Source: Heliocidaris erythrogramma (taxonomy: Eukaryota; Echinodermata; Echinoidea; Camarodonta; Echinometridae). From it: 64,000 nucleotides of DNA. Below, one piece after another: positions 8,917-19,496 of this stretch. The stretch is taken from contig CM046869.1 in NCBI GenBank assembly GCA_025617745.1, positions 9,939,168-10,003,167 of the forward strand, written 5' to 3'. Position 1 is the first letter of the stretch, and every line of letters begins with the position of its first letter. A program made the position numbers and the translations under genes. A model generated the notes under the pieces. It ran no database searches, was not told the DNA's origin, and worked only from the letters and a program-made list of their open reading frames with translations.

Positions 8917-11900
8917 AGGCAACTTTCATCAGGCAGTAACTTTGGCACAATGTTCAACTGTACATGATGTTTTTAATGAATTTTGTGCAATGATAGGGGA
9001 GTGCGAAGTTACTGAATGGGATAATTTTTGTGTAATATTCTGCGCAATACTTGGAACAGTCTGATTCCATTTACAGCCCCATTTTTAGGAAGTCCAGTGC
9101 AAACATTTCAGTCTGCTGTATGTTGCTCTTTAAATGAATGGGAGTTAGGTTGGACATAATTTACAGAACTTTACATCGAGTGCAAGGTAAGTTGCCTTGG
9201 TGCCGCGGCAAATCCTGCGTAGCATCAAATTTTTCTTTTAGGAAACACATTTTGATGCGTTCATAGGGGATGAAATGAGTTTCATATCCTCAAAATTAGA
9301 GGATTATGCAAAGGTTAAAGGTCAACCCATTCAGTGTCAAGTGTAGATAATGTACCCAAAGTTACATGTTTTATCTTTGGACTCGGCAATGCTCGTCTTT
9401 CTTCATAAAATTTGATAATGCGCAGAGGGATTAAACAGTCATGCATAGTGACACACTGCCACGACATGAAAATGAATAATTTGAAAGGAACTATTATTGT
9501 AATTTTGTCTCCCAAAATCTGATTTGTGATGCATGTACATGTGTTGTATGTCAACTTGGTGGCATTAGATGTGTGTACCTGTGTAGGGGAAGTGAATTTA
9601 TTAGTTGCCTATGCCACCCTCGAGTGGCCAACGGTGTGTTTATGGTTTTATAATGTAAATCTGTAAATAGAATTTCCAATATGGTGCTCAAACTGTACAT
9701 TAAGAGGAAGAAACAATATCGTTTCAAAATGATCACTTTATGATGGATTTTATGATGATGAACTGTATCAGTAACAGTGAATGGGTATTGTAATTTTGAA
9801 GTTGTTAAGTTGATTGTTAAGTTGTGTGTGATACTGCAAGGCAAACTATTCACTCAGGCAGTTGCTTACAGATTTCATTGTAGTACATGTATACGTGCCT
9901 GTCGACCTGAGGTAAATTAAATGTGGCAAAAGGAGAGGAAAGCAAAAGCAATGCTTTGCGCTAATTTCTAATATAATGGGCAGGGTAATATCTTTGTCAT
10001 GCAATCCTTAAAGATAAAGTTGAGTTTTGGTCATGGGCTTGAAGAATTATGAAAGAAACTGTCTCAAAGCAATTGGGAAAGGTTGATTATACAGCACATA
10101 AGAATTGGTTGATGCTGTAAGGTTGTGGAATCTCCAAATGATAAGAAATGGACTCAACCCTGCTGAGATTTACACGCACTCCACACAGAAATGTGTGTAT
10201 ATGGGACTACAGACAAATGTTCAGCCCAAACATTTCAGCTGTTTCTTGTCATATTTTGAATGTGAGGGCATTTGAATAGCAATCCTTTTCAAGGGGACAT
10301 TTTGACTGATAATCTTCCAAACTACTAAGATAAGAATGAGAAAGCTTGCAAATTATATTTTTACCTTTCCCAGATCTCAGCCTTCCCTTTAAGGGTTACT
10401 CGGCAGAAGTTTACCGAGGGGAGTTACCCTTTTATTCGCCATGAGTGCAAACTGGCACAGTTGCAGCTGTATGCCACATGTGCAAACTGGCACACTTATA
10501 GTGCCCAATTAAAAACATTACAAAACTTTGTTTAGTAACTCACTTTTGGTCTTAATGGCTACTTGGTACCTGTATGTAGTAATTTATCCCAGAAAATATT
10601 AACTAAACCTGAAGATTTTGTTATTACTACCCAGTGAGAAATGTACTGTGGCACAGGCATGTTTGTTTTTTTTTAGTAAAGAGGTCATCTACATGCATTA
10701 GGTTTTGAATTCCTGATGTTGCTGCATTCAAGAAAAGTTTGTGACTCCTGTGGAACACAACCTCATGTACACAACTCGTTTGCTGCCAAAGAAAATCAAA
10801 CAGAACACAGCCTCAGTATAAAATTGTGCAAAATGTGTATTTTAGCCAGCTACCTCATACAAGACATTATTTCTGCTTGCACTTCTGTCTATCTTTCGTC
10901 ACATTATTTCCTGATATATTTTTGGGGGGAAAGCTGCTTATCTTTTTCCATGTGAGACATTTTAGGATGGCTAAAGCCTTTGCAATTGTATTGCTTCAAG
11001 TGTATGCAGATTATTTTTATGTAGAGGTAGGAATAATCCCCAGGGAGGAGAGGTTATACACATGTTTTGTTTTTTTGTTAATTAGGTTTTTACAGACGTT
11101 TACCAATCAAATTATTTACGTACGAGACGGACCTTTAACGTCACCATCCGAAAGACATGACGGTTTGTAGGCAAATGCAGAGAGCTGAGAACGTAGTCGT
11201 TACCGCTAGACCAACTCCTGATTATGTAGTGTGTGTGGGTTTTTATAATAATAAGCTGGTTCATAATTACAATTTGCGTATGTGCAGGTAAAGGTCATTT
11301 GTACCGAGTACAATTGACCTTTAAACGCTTTCATAGTGTGTGCGCACCATGTTGCGCACACACTATGTTGCGTGGACCAGTATGATTTTACATGTTAAAC
11401 AAGTGGCACGTCCACCAAAACAGATGCGTCTGCGTGCACAAATTGGGGTCATTTCAAGGCCATTTGTACTATGTACTAATTACAAACTGGCTTATCCCCA
11501 GTTACACCGCCAAACGGACCCCAAACGGACTGGTAACCAACGAAATCGTGGCTATTCAGGGTAATTTGTCATACAGTCTATCGGCAGTCCGGTATTGGCC
11601 TCGTCATGACGGGTATAAATCTAGTAGTGGATGGGAAGTAACTATTACAGTCATTCTAAAGAAATACACCGTAGATCAATATAATACTAACATATTTTGT
11701 TACATGTATCTCCCTAGCATACTTTGGTTGCTTATATGAGCAAACTGTAGACATTGTTAGAGACAGAGAGGGCTTCGTGATTTTATTTTATTGAAATTTT
11801 TTTCATGAGTTCTATATGTATTTTATTTTCTTGTGTGAATTGCAAACTTCTAAACATTCCATCGTTTGTCATGCAAGCTTCTGAAAGGTACTTTTTAACA

Positions 11901-12500
11901 TTTGAAATAAAATTTAAAAAAAATGAGTCTTCAGTGTACTTGTTGTTGGACACAAATACCAGACAAGATAACATATTGTCCCCAAAAAGTAGAGAATTAA
12001 ATCAAAGTTACAACTTTTGTGGCAAATCAAAATTCCATGTGAAATAAACTACTCAGACACTTGACATAATAGCTAAACGTTTTACAAAACTTTCTCTCTT
12101 CAAAGATTTTGGTCAGAATCAAGGAAAGAGTAGAATTTTATAGAATGTTAATTAGTACCTTTCATACCGACAACATTTATGTGGTATTTATGTCTGTTGG
12201 TATTGACATTTGTGCTTTCATAAAGTCTGACAGTTTTTTTCTTCATGCTCAAACTTAATTGTGGATGTACGTAAACTTAACAGAATTATGATTTTTTTTT
12301 TTAGAATATCTGTTAAAAAGAATGGTATGCAACCTCTCCTATGATGTATGAACTGGCTTTACTATGTAAAGGTGTAGAAAGGAAATATATGTGGAATGTA
12401 TACCAACCTTTATTTTTTTTTTGTAACTTGAAGAATGTATGTATTTTGTAGGAGGATGGAGTATTACAAATATCTTTTGTAAAAGATATGTAGCTATAAC
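8917..12500. other. 3' flank of XPR1 / intergenic, no gene recognised
   Basis: This is AT-rich DNA with no exon-like segment I recognise. It holds direct repeat copy B (9978-10146), a segment near 11270-11500 related to the CCAGTTCGGGG repeat family, and a small perfect palindrome GTGTGTGCGCA...TGCGCACACAC at 11337-11368. Part of it may be XPR1 3' UTR. Confidence 0.6.
9978..10146 (+). repeat. direct repeat copy B
   Basis: This is the partner of 7510-7677, in the same orientation 2.47 kb away, with shared landmarks GTCATGGGCTTGAA and AAGGTTGATTATACAGCAC. Confidence 0.85.
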
Positions 12501-12509
12501 TTGTGTTTT

Positions 12510-13115
12510 TATGCCTCTGCCCACCGAAGGTGGTGCTGGAGCCGTTATGTTTTTGGGTTGTCCCTCCTTCCGTCCGTCCGTCCGTCCCACTTTCTCGTTC
12601 TCGCGCTATAACTCAAGAACCACATGAGGTATGTATGTATCACCATAGAAAGATGATCTGATTAGATTTTGGGATACGTAGGTCAAAGGTCATAGAGGTC
12701 AATTCTGAAATTGCAGGTTTTAGCCTTAACGTGATATATCAAGAACCATTTGATCCATTAACTTCAAACTTGGAACTAGTGTGCATCACCATAGTGAGAC
12801 GAACTGATTAGATTTTTGTTCACGTAGGTCAAAGGTGACAGGTCATACAGGTCATTATACAGGTGTATGTGAAATTAATGCTCTTTTACCTTTGTTATCA
12901 CCATATCTCAACTATTTTGTATTCATGACTAGGAGGAGATAAAGTGATGAGACTTTTTGGTTATAAAGTGTAAGGTAAAATGTCAGAGAGGTCAATTAAC
13001 ATGTAATTAGAGGCTTTTTATTCTGGTTATCACCATATTTCAAGAACAGTTTGAGCCATCAACCGAATTTACTTTTAGGCGGAGGCATATGGGAGACGCA
13101 GTCGCATTCATCTTG
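12510..13115. mobile_element. degenerate Helitron/pearl-like element
   Basis: The left end ATGCCTCTGCCCACCG and right segment GGCGGAGGCATAT are subterminal inverted repeats. Between them are two to three diverged ~110-bp units with TATCACCATA, GAACCATTTGATCC and AGGTCAAAGGTCA. This layout matches non-autonomous Helitron-like elements of marine invertebrates. The 3' hairpin and CTRR end are not clear, so the class assignment is tentative. Confidence 0.55.
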
Positions 13116-13472
13116 TATTATGTGTGCTATTACTTTAATATTTGTGTATGGAAACGTTACACTGAAAACAGGTTTAGGATGACAGTATGTATTTATGTTG
13201 GCATGACTTACCAAATCATTAGTTCTAGTTTGTATTATTTTATGTAGTGGCCAATCCAAACTGAAATTGGTGTAAACTTATAAAACTGACTGACCAAAAA
13301 CAGAAATCTATATTCACAGTCAAAGGCTTTCGGTAACACCATGTGGGAGCCTCTGTGAAAAGGCTGTTGATATATTCTAGATGTTGAAATGAAAGAAACT
13401 CTACAAAGCATGTATCTTACGGTTTAACCTAGAGGTTCGGTTTCAATACATGTACATGTAGTAGGTCTAATT

Positions 13473-13556
13473 CACATATCACTGTTTGGAGCCAGAATGG
13501 CGTTAACTCATATAATTTAACACTGAGTTAACGCCCTTCTGGCTCTGAACAGATGA
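13473..13556. repeat. short palindromic MITE/hairpin
   Basis: GGAGCCAGAATGGCGTTAAC pairs with GTTAACGCCCTTCTGGCTC, giving a stem of about 25 bp with one mismatch around an AT-rich loop. Confidence 0.8.
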
Positions 13557-13932
13557 TATATAGCCTTTCAAATAGAATAATCTTGGGTATGTTCAGTCTA
13601 GAGGTGCCAATTTATAACTACACATGTTATCTACGAAAATATACTGTCAGTTTTCCTTGAATGTTGTTAAGATATATCAAGTATGTACGTATCCCATATA
13701 TTTGTATGCAAAATGGCATTTAGATTATTATGTACAGAGGAAGATCCTTTCTAAAAATGTTTTTGTTTTTAAATTTGATGTATTGTTTTTATATTGAAAA
13801 ATGGCATGATTTTGATTAACTTGTAAGAAGATATAAAGATACTTGTACAAGATGCCTTCATTGAGAGCTATTTTCAAGAATAAAAAATATTTTAGAAGAA
13901 ATTTGTTTGTCTGTCCAGAATGTTGTAACATC

Positions 13933-14186
13933 CAGGGGCGGATCCAGGATTTAGTATAAGGGGAGGGGGGCACACAAATACAGGTTTTTCAACTTTTGGA
14001 AAAGATAGACCTGTATTTTGGGGGTCTTGCCAGCTTCTCGAAAAGTGAAAAAAAAAACCTTTTCGCCAGGAAAAAAACCCAAAACGGCGGATCCTTTATG
14101 GTCAAAATGCATACTTTTCTTTCCAAAAGGGGGGGGGGGGCATGGGCCGGAAGTGCCCCTGCCCCCCCCCCCCCCGATCTGCCAAC
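13933..14186. mobile_element. hAT-like MITE with G/C runs
   Basis: Starts CAGGGGCGGATCCAGGATTT and ends near CCCGATCTGCCAACG. Flanks GTAACATC and GTAACGTG look like a diverged 8-bp duplication. Inside are a G10 run and a C15 run. The family recurs through the window. Confidence 0.65.
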
Positions 14187-14759
14187 GGTAACGTGTATAG
14201 AGAGATGTCAAATGTGGAGTGTGAGTCAATATAAAGGAAACCCAGATTCAACCTTAAATATAGTTGCAAATCAGTATACATAGATTTAATGAAATCACAT
14301 TTTAGCGTATCATGTTTTAATTTGACGCCTTGATCATTAAAATCTTACTATGGACAACTGAACAGTAGCAATTTCCCAGATTCATGTCAAATTTGCCTCT
14401 GCCCAAGTCTTGAGTGAAATTGACAGTCGACCCAAGGTTGGTTGAATGATCTCCATTGCAGTTGAATGCACTCACAAGTAACGAAAGTAACCCCTGAACA
14501 CCATTCATCCCAAACTTGGGTAAAGACAATTTTTACTTGCTTTTTAAAATGGCCAATGCTCGGTCATCCATGATCGCACATTAGTGAGCAGCCTATCAAA
14601 GGAAGAAATTATCCACTAGCATACCATCATAATACATTTCAGTGATTTCACTTGGTGTTTTATGTTATTATAATTAGGGCTTGAATATGGGTTTCCTTTT
14701 TATTGACACACTGTACATGTTTCTTTGTTTTGTATTCCTCTCACTCCCTGTTCCCCCTT

Positions 14760-14788
14760 CACTTTCTTTCTCTCTTTCTCTTTCTCTC

Positions 14789-14820
<32 letters not shown>

Positions 14821-14832
14821 CCCCCCCCCCCG
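14760..14832. repeat. CT microsatellite with poly-C
   Basis: (TCTCTTTC) and (TC)n run into C10. Hydrophobic reading frames here are composition artefacts. Confidence 0.95.
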
Positions 14833-15017
14833 GCTTACTCTCCCAACTTCTCTCGGCCACTGTATCCATCACTCTACTCCGACCGCTCTCCCTACCCCCT
14901 CTCTCTCTCCATCTCTTTCTTTCATTCCTTCGGTCTCTCGACTCTTATCTACCTGCTTTCCTTTTCCAATCTCGTCTTATTTACTTTCCTATTTTTAGTC
15001 ATACACATACAACTGTA

Positions 15018-15441
15018 ATGGGGAGGAGAACAAACTATATAAGAACATACAGGAAATTTAAGTCAGATATTAAACAGTTTCTTCATGATATCGAAAGTTT
15101 TCGACTCCGAAGAAATATATGCCGATTCAGAAAAAGTTGTCACAATTTAGCAATAGAAAGAGGAAGGCACAGAAGGCCTGGGAAAACACCAATACATCTG
15201 AGAATATGCACCGACTGTGAGGAAGGAGAGATTGGTGACGAACTACACACACTGATATTTTACCATAAATTCAATGAACAAAGTAAAAAAAACCCTTCTT
15301 ACATGCTTCACTGATAAAATACCCTAATTTTGCTTTTCTCAGAGCAGAAGAAAATTCCATATTCTTAATGAAATTACGCACATGCATACTCGGTCTACCG
15401 AATTACATAAGGGATATCATGCCGTCAATGGGAGAATTCTA
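15018..15441 (+). pseudogene. non-LTR retrotransposon 3' end relic (RT C-terminal region)
   Basis: Read in frame, the segment gives MGRRTNYIRTYRKF, then GRHRRPGKTPIHLRIC followed by TDCEEGEIGDELHTLIFYHKF. The C..C...GEIGDE.H...C-like pattern is typical of the C-terminal tail of LINE polymerases. A stop interrupts at 15312. The frame continues with FLRAEENSIFLMKLR. It is 5' truncated and adjoins a CT microsatellite. No RT catalytic motifs are present, so it is a dead fragment. Confidence 0.7.
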
Positions 15442-15476
15442 AAACGAGTTATATCATATCAATCTATGTACATATA

Positions 15477-17057
15477 CAGTTTGTCCTCAAAATTATTCAT
15501 ACCCCTTGGAAAAGTGGAGATTTTTGCATTTTTCGCATAAATGAAAGGAGAACTGGATTTACTTGCAGATCACTTGAATACATTTAGTTATCACCTACAA
15601 ATGAATGCCGTTTCTGGTTTCACTCATTTGCATAACAATAGAAAAAGTGAGTTATCCAAATGTGATGTTCAAAATTATTCGTACAATTGGCAATTCATTG
15701 ACTTTGAAACTAATTATGAATCAAATCCTTTGTGATTAAAGCTTTGAACACGTCACTACACTGTCCTATTGCTTCTGGAGGTCTCTACTGAGATAGCAGG
15801 CCAATACCTGGTACCCAATGGCTTAATTTCCTTGAGGATGCTTTCCAGAGATTCCTTCAGCTGGTCTTTAGGGCATTCCTTGGATTTAAAGGAGATATGA
15901 TGTACACTGTATACAAGGGGTGTAGTTATTGACTTAGTGGTTGCGGGAATATGATACTGCTATTCTCATTAGGTTTTCTGCTTATTTTGATGATAATTTT
16001 ACTCTGAAGACAAAGAAAAACACTCTTCCTGGAGAGACTTTCCCTGGAACCCTTCCCTGTTGTAGTGTCTGTGAGGAGGTTCGCCCTCATACTTTCGCTC
16101 CATCCTCATTAAGAATGTTTAGGAAGGCCATGGTAGAGGTCTAAATGTTAGTTGGGTGCCATTTTAATCAGTTTGTTCTGTTACACAAACTGACACAATT
16201 GGATCTGGACACCGGCCATAAGGTCCTTCACAAGTGGGTACTCTGGTGAGGCTTAAATACTGTCTTTATTTTCCTGCGTGCTGTCTAAGTGATGGCAGCT
16301 GTTACCATTGAGGGAATATGGTATAAATTTAGTTCCCAGTGATATCAAGGCTTATACCCTCAAAGTATCAAAAATATGAAAATTGGCACAGTAAAAGTCA
16401 TTTTGGGATGTGTTTGGTACTCAAAGTATACATAATGTAATCAATGGTGACCTGGTATCAGGGGGAACATGGCCTCCCTGAGCACTCTAATTGGGAAGGG
16501 AACCAAAGAATGAGGGAGAACCCCCTCTCAGACAGTTCAACAGGGAAAGGCTCTATATAGGGAAGGTCTCTCCAGGAAGAGTGTTCTACTTCATCGTAAG
16601 CGCAAAATTTTCATTAAAGTAAGTGAAAAACTGAATGGAAATATTATAGTCCCGTAACCACCAAGTCATTAAGTACACCCCTGGTGTTACATTAAATCTC
16701 GTTTAAATCCAAGGAATGCCATGAAGACCAGGTGAAGGCATCTCTGGACACCATCCTCAAGGAAATTAATCCACAATGTACTGAAGGGCTACAAGCTTTA
16801 ATCACATAGTATTTTGATTCATGTTTATCGACAAAGTCAATGAATCACCAAAGGGTACGAATAATTCTGAACATCGCCAAATTTGGATAACTCACTTTTT
16901 CTACTGTTATGCAAATGAGTTGAAACCAGAATCAACATTCATTTGTAGATGATAATTAAATGTATTCAAGAGATTTGCAAGTAAATCCAGTTCCCCTTTC
17001 ATTTTTGCAAAAAAAATACAAAAATCTCCAATTTTCCAAGCGGTATGAGTACAACTG
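15477..17057. mobile_element. 1.58-kb palindromic Tc1/mariner-like element
   Basis: The left end TA|CAGTTTGTCCTCAAAATT and right end ACTG|TA are inverted, each bounded by TA, as in Tc1/mariner. The outer arms match over hundreds of bases: ACTGGATTTACTTGCA...CATTTGCATAACA on the left reappears inverted near 16900-17000. Inner parts (CTGGAGAGACTTTCCCTG) also reappear inverted near 16560. The centre is near 16267. No intact transposase frame was found. Confidence 0.75.
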
Positions 17058-17319
17058 TATACACGAATCAAATATTAACATACACTGATATCTTTACATG
17101 TTTTGTTATTTGAAATGTATATAAATTGTTACGATCTTTTCTCTCCCGTTATCTTATTGAAACAAAATATTCATGTACATAATATCAATGATTAGTAAAC
17201 GAAGAAGCTTGACTGGGGAGGAATTTTTAATTTGTAAACAAATCTTTCGGCATATTACTCCCAGTGTTAAAGATCGTATGCTCGATCTGTAAATGAAAAA
17301 CACAAGTCAGAAAAAATTG

Positions 17320-17391
17320 GAACCAGCGGGATTCGAACCTGTCATCTACTGCTTGCCGGGCAGCGACTTAACCACCAGGCTATTCTGGTTC
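17320..17391 (-). tRNA. tRNA-like sequence, copy 1 (probably non-functional)
   Basis: On the minus strand the 72-nt segment has GAACCAG/CTGGTTC terminal pairing, an A-box-like AGCCTGGTGGTTAAG, a B box GGTTCGAATCC and a downstream T6 terminator. The candidate anticodon loop CCGGCAA would give GGC (Ala) but lacks U33, and the T stem has mismatches. It is therefore better read as a tRNA-derived part of the repeat than as a working tRNA. Confidence 0.45.
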
Positions 17392-17609
17392 ACGGCCAAG
17401 TCACGACGAACTAGAATCAAATACCCAAGATCCTCTTCTTTCTGACTCATTAATATTCAAACGGTCCGCCGTAGACAATGGTTAGTAAACGAAGAAGCTT
17501 GACTGGGGAGGAATTTTTAATTTGTAAATAAATCTTTCGGCATATTACTCCCAGTGTTAAAGATCGTATGCTTGATCTGTAAATGAAAAAAACAAGTCAG
17601 AAAAAATTG

Positions 17610-17681
17610 GAACCAGCGGGATTCGAACCTGTCATCTACTGCTTGCCGGGCAGCGACTTAACCACCAGGCTATTCTGGTTC
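17610..17681 (-). tRNA. tRNA-like sequence, copy 2 (probably non-functional)
   Basis: This is identical in the core to copy 1, 290 bp away in the second B unit, with the same B box and T6 terminator. The same structural defects apply. Confidence 0.45.
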
Positions 17682-18085
17682 ACGGCCAAGTCACGACGAA
17701 CTAGAATCAAATACCCAAGATCCTCTTCTTTCTGACTCATTAATATTCAAACGGTCCGCCGTAGACAATGGTTAGTAAACGAAGAAGCTTGACTGGGGAG
17801 GAATTTTTAATTTGTAAACAAATCTTTCGGCATATTACTCCCAGTGTTAAAGATCGTATGCTCGATCTGTAAATGAAAAACAAATATCAATGATGTTTAA
17901 TAGAGTCAATTCAAATTAATTCATGTATATTTTCTGTTATCCAATCTAAACATAGGCCTATTTATGCAGAATCATAAAGAACAATGTATGCCTACAAATT
18001 AATGTCCACAACAGATAATAACAGCATTTACACAATCTAAACTCGGCAGTAGGCCCAATAATGATCTCTTTTCATGGTTGCCTAT

Positions 18086-18494
18086 GGGTCATTCCATGAG
18101 GTTGGGGCAAAAACTATGACAATGTCCATGTAGCTGGTATAAGATCTTCTATTACACATGGAAGATGAAATCATCCGTTGAAGATTTTTTATGCAGTGAA
18201 TATATATTGTATAGTATTGCCCAGCCAGAATCATTCCTATTTCAGTTTTTGTCTTTCGAAGCTTTGCTTAAAGTAAATTTTCTTTACTGTTACATGGACA
18301 TCGTATTTATATAACATTACATACAATTTTGGTCTACCGTTGATTCACCATGAAACTGGAATACTTCTCAACATAAGTGACTATGCTCTTTACACTAAAC
18401 TCAATTTTTAGCAAACATTGTTATGGTTGATAGGAGACATGGTTCCTCACTTCTGGTATGTCACAAAAATTACCCCAACCCCGTGGAATGGCCC
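18086..18494. repeat. MITE-like foldback (GGGTCATTCC family)
   Basis: Left end GGGTCATTCCATGAGGTTGG and right end CCAACCCCGTGGAATGGCCC are inverted repeats. Internal sequence matches the copy at 1392-1675, for example GGAGACATGGTTCCTCACTTC against the inverse there. Confidence 0.8.
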
Positions 18495-18869
18495 CTATGC
18501 GATACATTTGATCTTTAAGGAGTCCCGTATAATACAATTATAGTGCATTTTAAAATCTAATTTTAATTTTAATTTTAAAATGTAATTTAACAAACAAAAC
18601 GCATTTTTTACTTTTCATGGTGGAGAAACTCAATTGTAGGTAAAATTTTCAGGGTTATACCATGTGTTCTTTCAAAAGAATAAAGGCAACGAAAATGGCC
18701 GGTGAGCTCCGCTAAGAGCTCTTTGGTAGATGATGTGATAATAAGATGAGATCTGGTGGTAAATACTCGTAAAGAGTCTAAACCGATAAAGACAGTACCA
18801 ATAATGATTAGTGACCAGTAATATGCATTTTTTATCTATACTATTACTCGTAACGTGTCTACACATACA

Positions 18870-19360
18870 CATAATAACAAGAATTAAAGCGAGTTTAGTT
18901 TGACAAATAGATGCCTTTCTTATCTAATACTCTTCGTGAAGAACACTCGTGAAGACCACTCGTAAAGTCTTTCCGTAAAGATATTAACAAGCATGATTAA
19001 ATTATGTTTAAAAGCACAGTTAAGTTTGAGAATAATACATCCATTATCTACTACTCTTATGTATAGAAGTCTACTTGTCATCAGTCTAGCTAACTACACG
19101 TATAAAGACAGAAACAAGCATGATTAAATTATGTTTAAAAGCAAATTACTTGAGTTCATTCGTAGTAGGAGTCCGATTATTATAATGAGTATGCACATTT
19201 ATAGAGACAATGAAACGCATGATTAAAGTGTGTTTAAAAGCAAATTAAGTTTGACTGTTATATACCTGTAATGGCATTTTGAATAGTAATTGAAAGTTTA
19301 CCTATATTTGCATCTTCCACTCAGTTAATAAAGAGTGTTTAAAAGCAAAGCAAGTTTGAC
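18870..19360. repeat. degenerate ~110-bp tandem repeat, about five units
   Basis: GATTAAATTATGTTTAAAAG and close variants recur near 18999, 19118, 19219 and 19327, each followed by CA.A.TAAGTTTGA-like sequence. It adjoins the 5' end of the plus-strand Helitron. Confidence 0.7.
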
Positions 19361-19496
19361 AAATAGGAGAAATTTCTTTTTACCTATGACTCTTGTGAAT
19401 AATAATAATAGTCTGCTCTCTATACTGTAATACTTTATGCACAAACCAGACATCATTCTATGCAGTTTAAAGCTTCTTTCCACTTTCTTTATTTTA

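Larger units (their letters stand above)
17193..17882. mobile_element. 690-bp tandem tRNA-containing element, A-B-A-B-A, 12-bp TSD
   Basis: A (about 110 bp, TAGTAAACGAAG to AAATGAAAAACA) and B (about 180 bp, containing a tRNA-like sequence on the minus strand) alternate with a 290-bp period. A starts at 17193, 17483 and 17773. The whole is flanked by AATATCAATGAT at 17181-17192 and 17883-17894, which reads as a target-site duplication around a single insertion. Candidates are a TRIM-like element (A as terminal repeat, tRNA complement as primer site) or a multimeric SINE. No protein is encoded. Confidence 0.75.

Noticed and set aside
14703-15017. N-terminal part of a 203-residue plus-strand frame
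   Set aside because: This part is a CT microsatellite. Only the portion after 15018 resembles a retrotransposon tail.
17193-17882. Hammerhead ribozyme (retrozyme) in the tRNA-containing tandem unit
   Set aside because: I looked on both strands for the CTGANGA...GAAA core. The closest match, TTAATGAGTCAGAAA, lacks the core C and a stem II, so I do not claim it.
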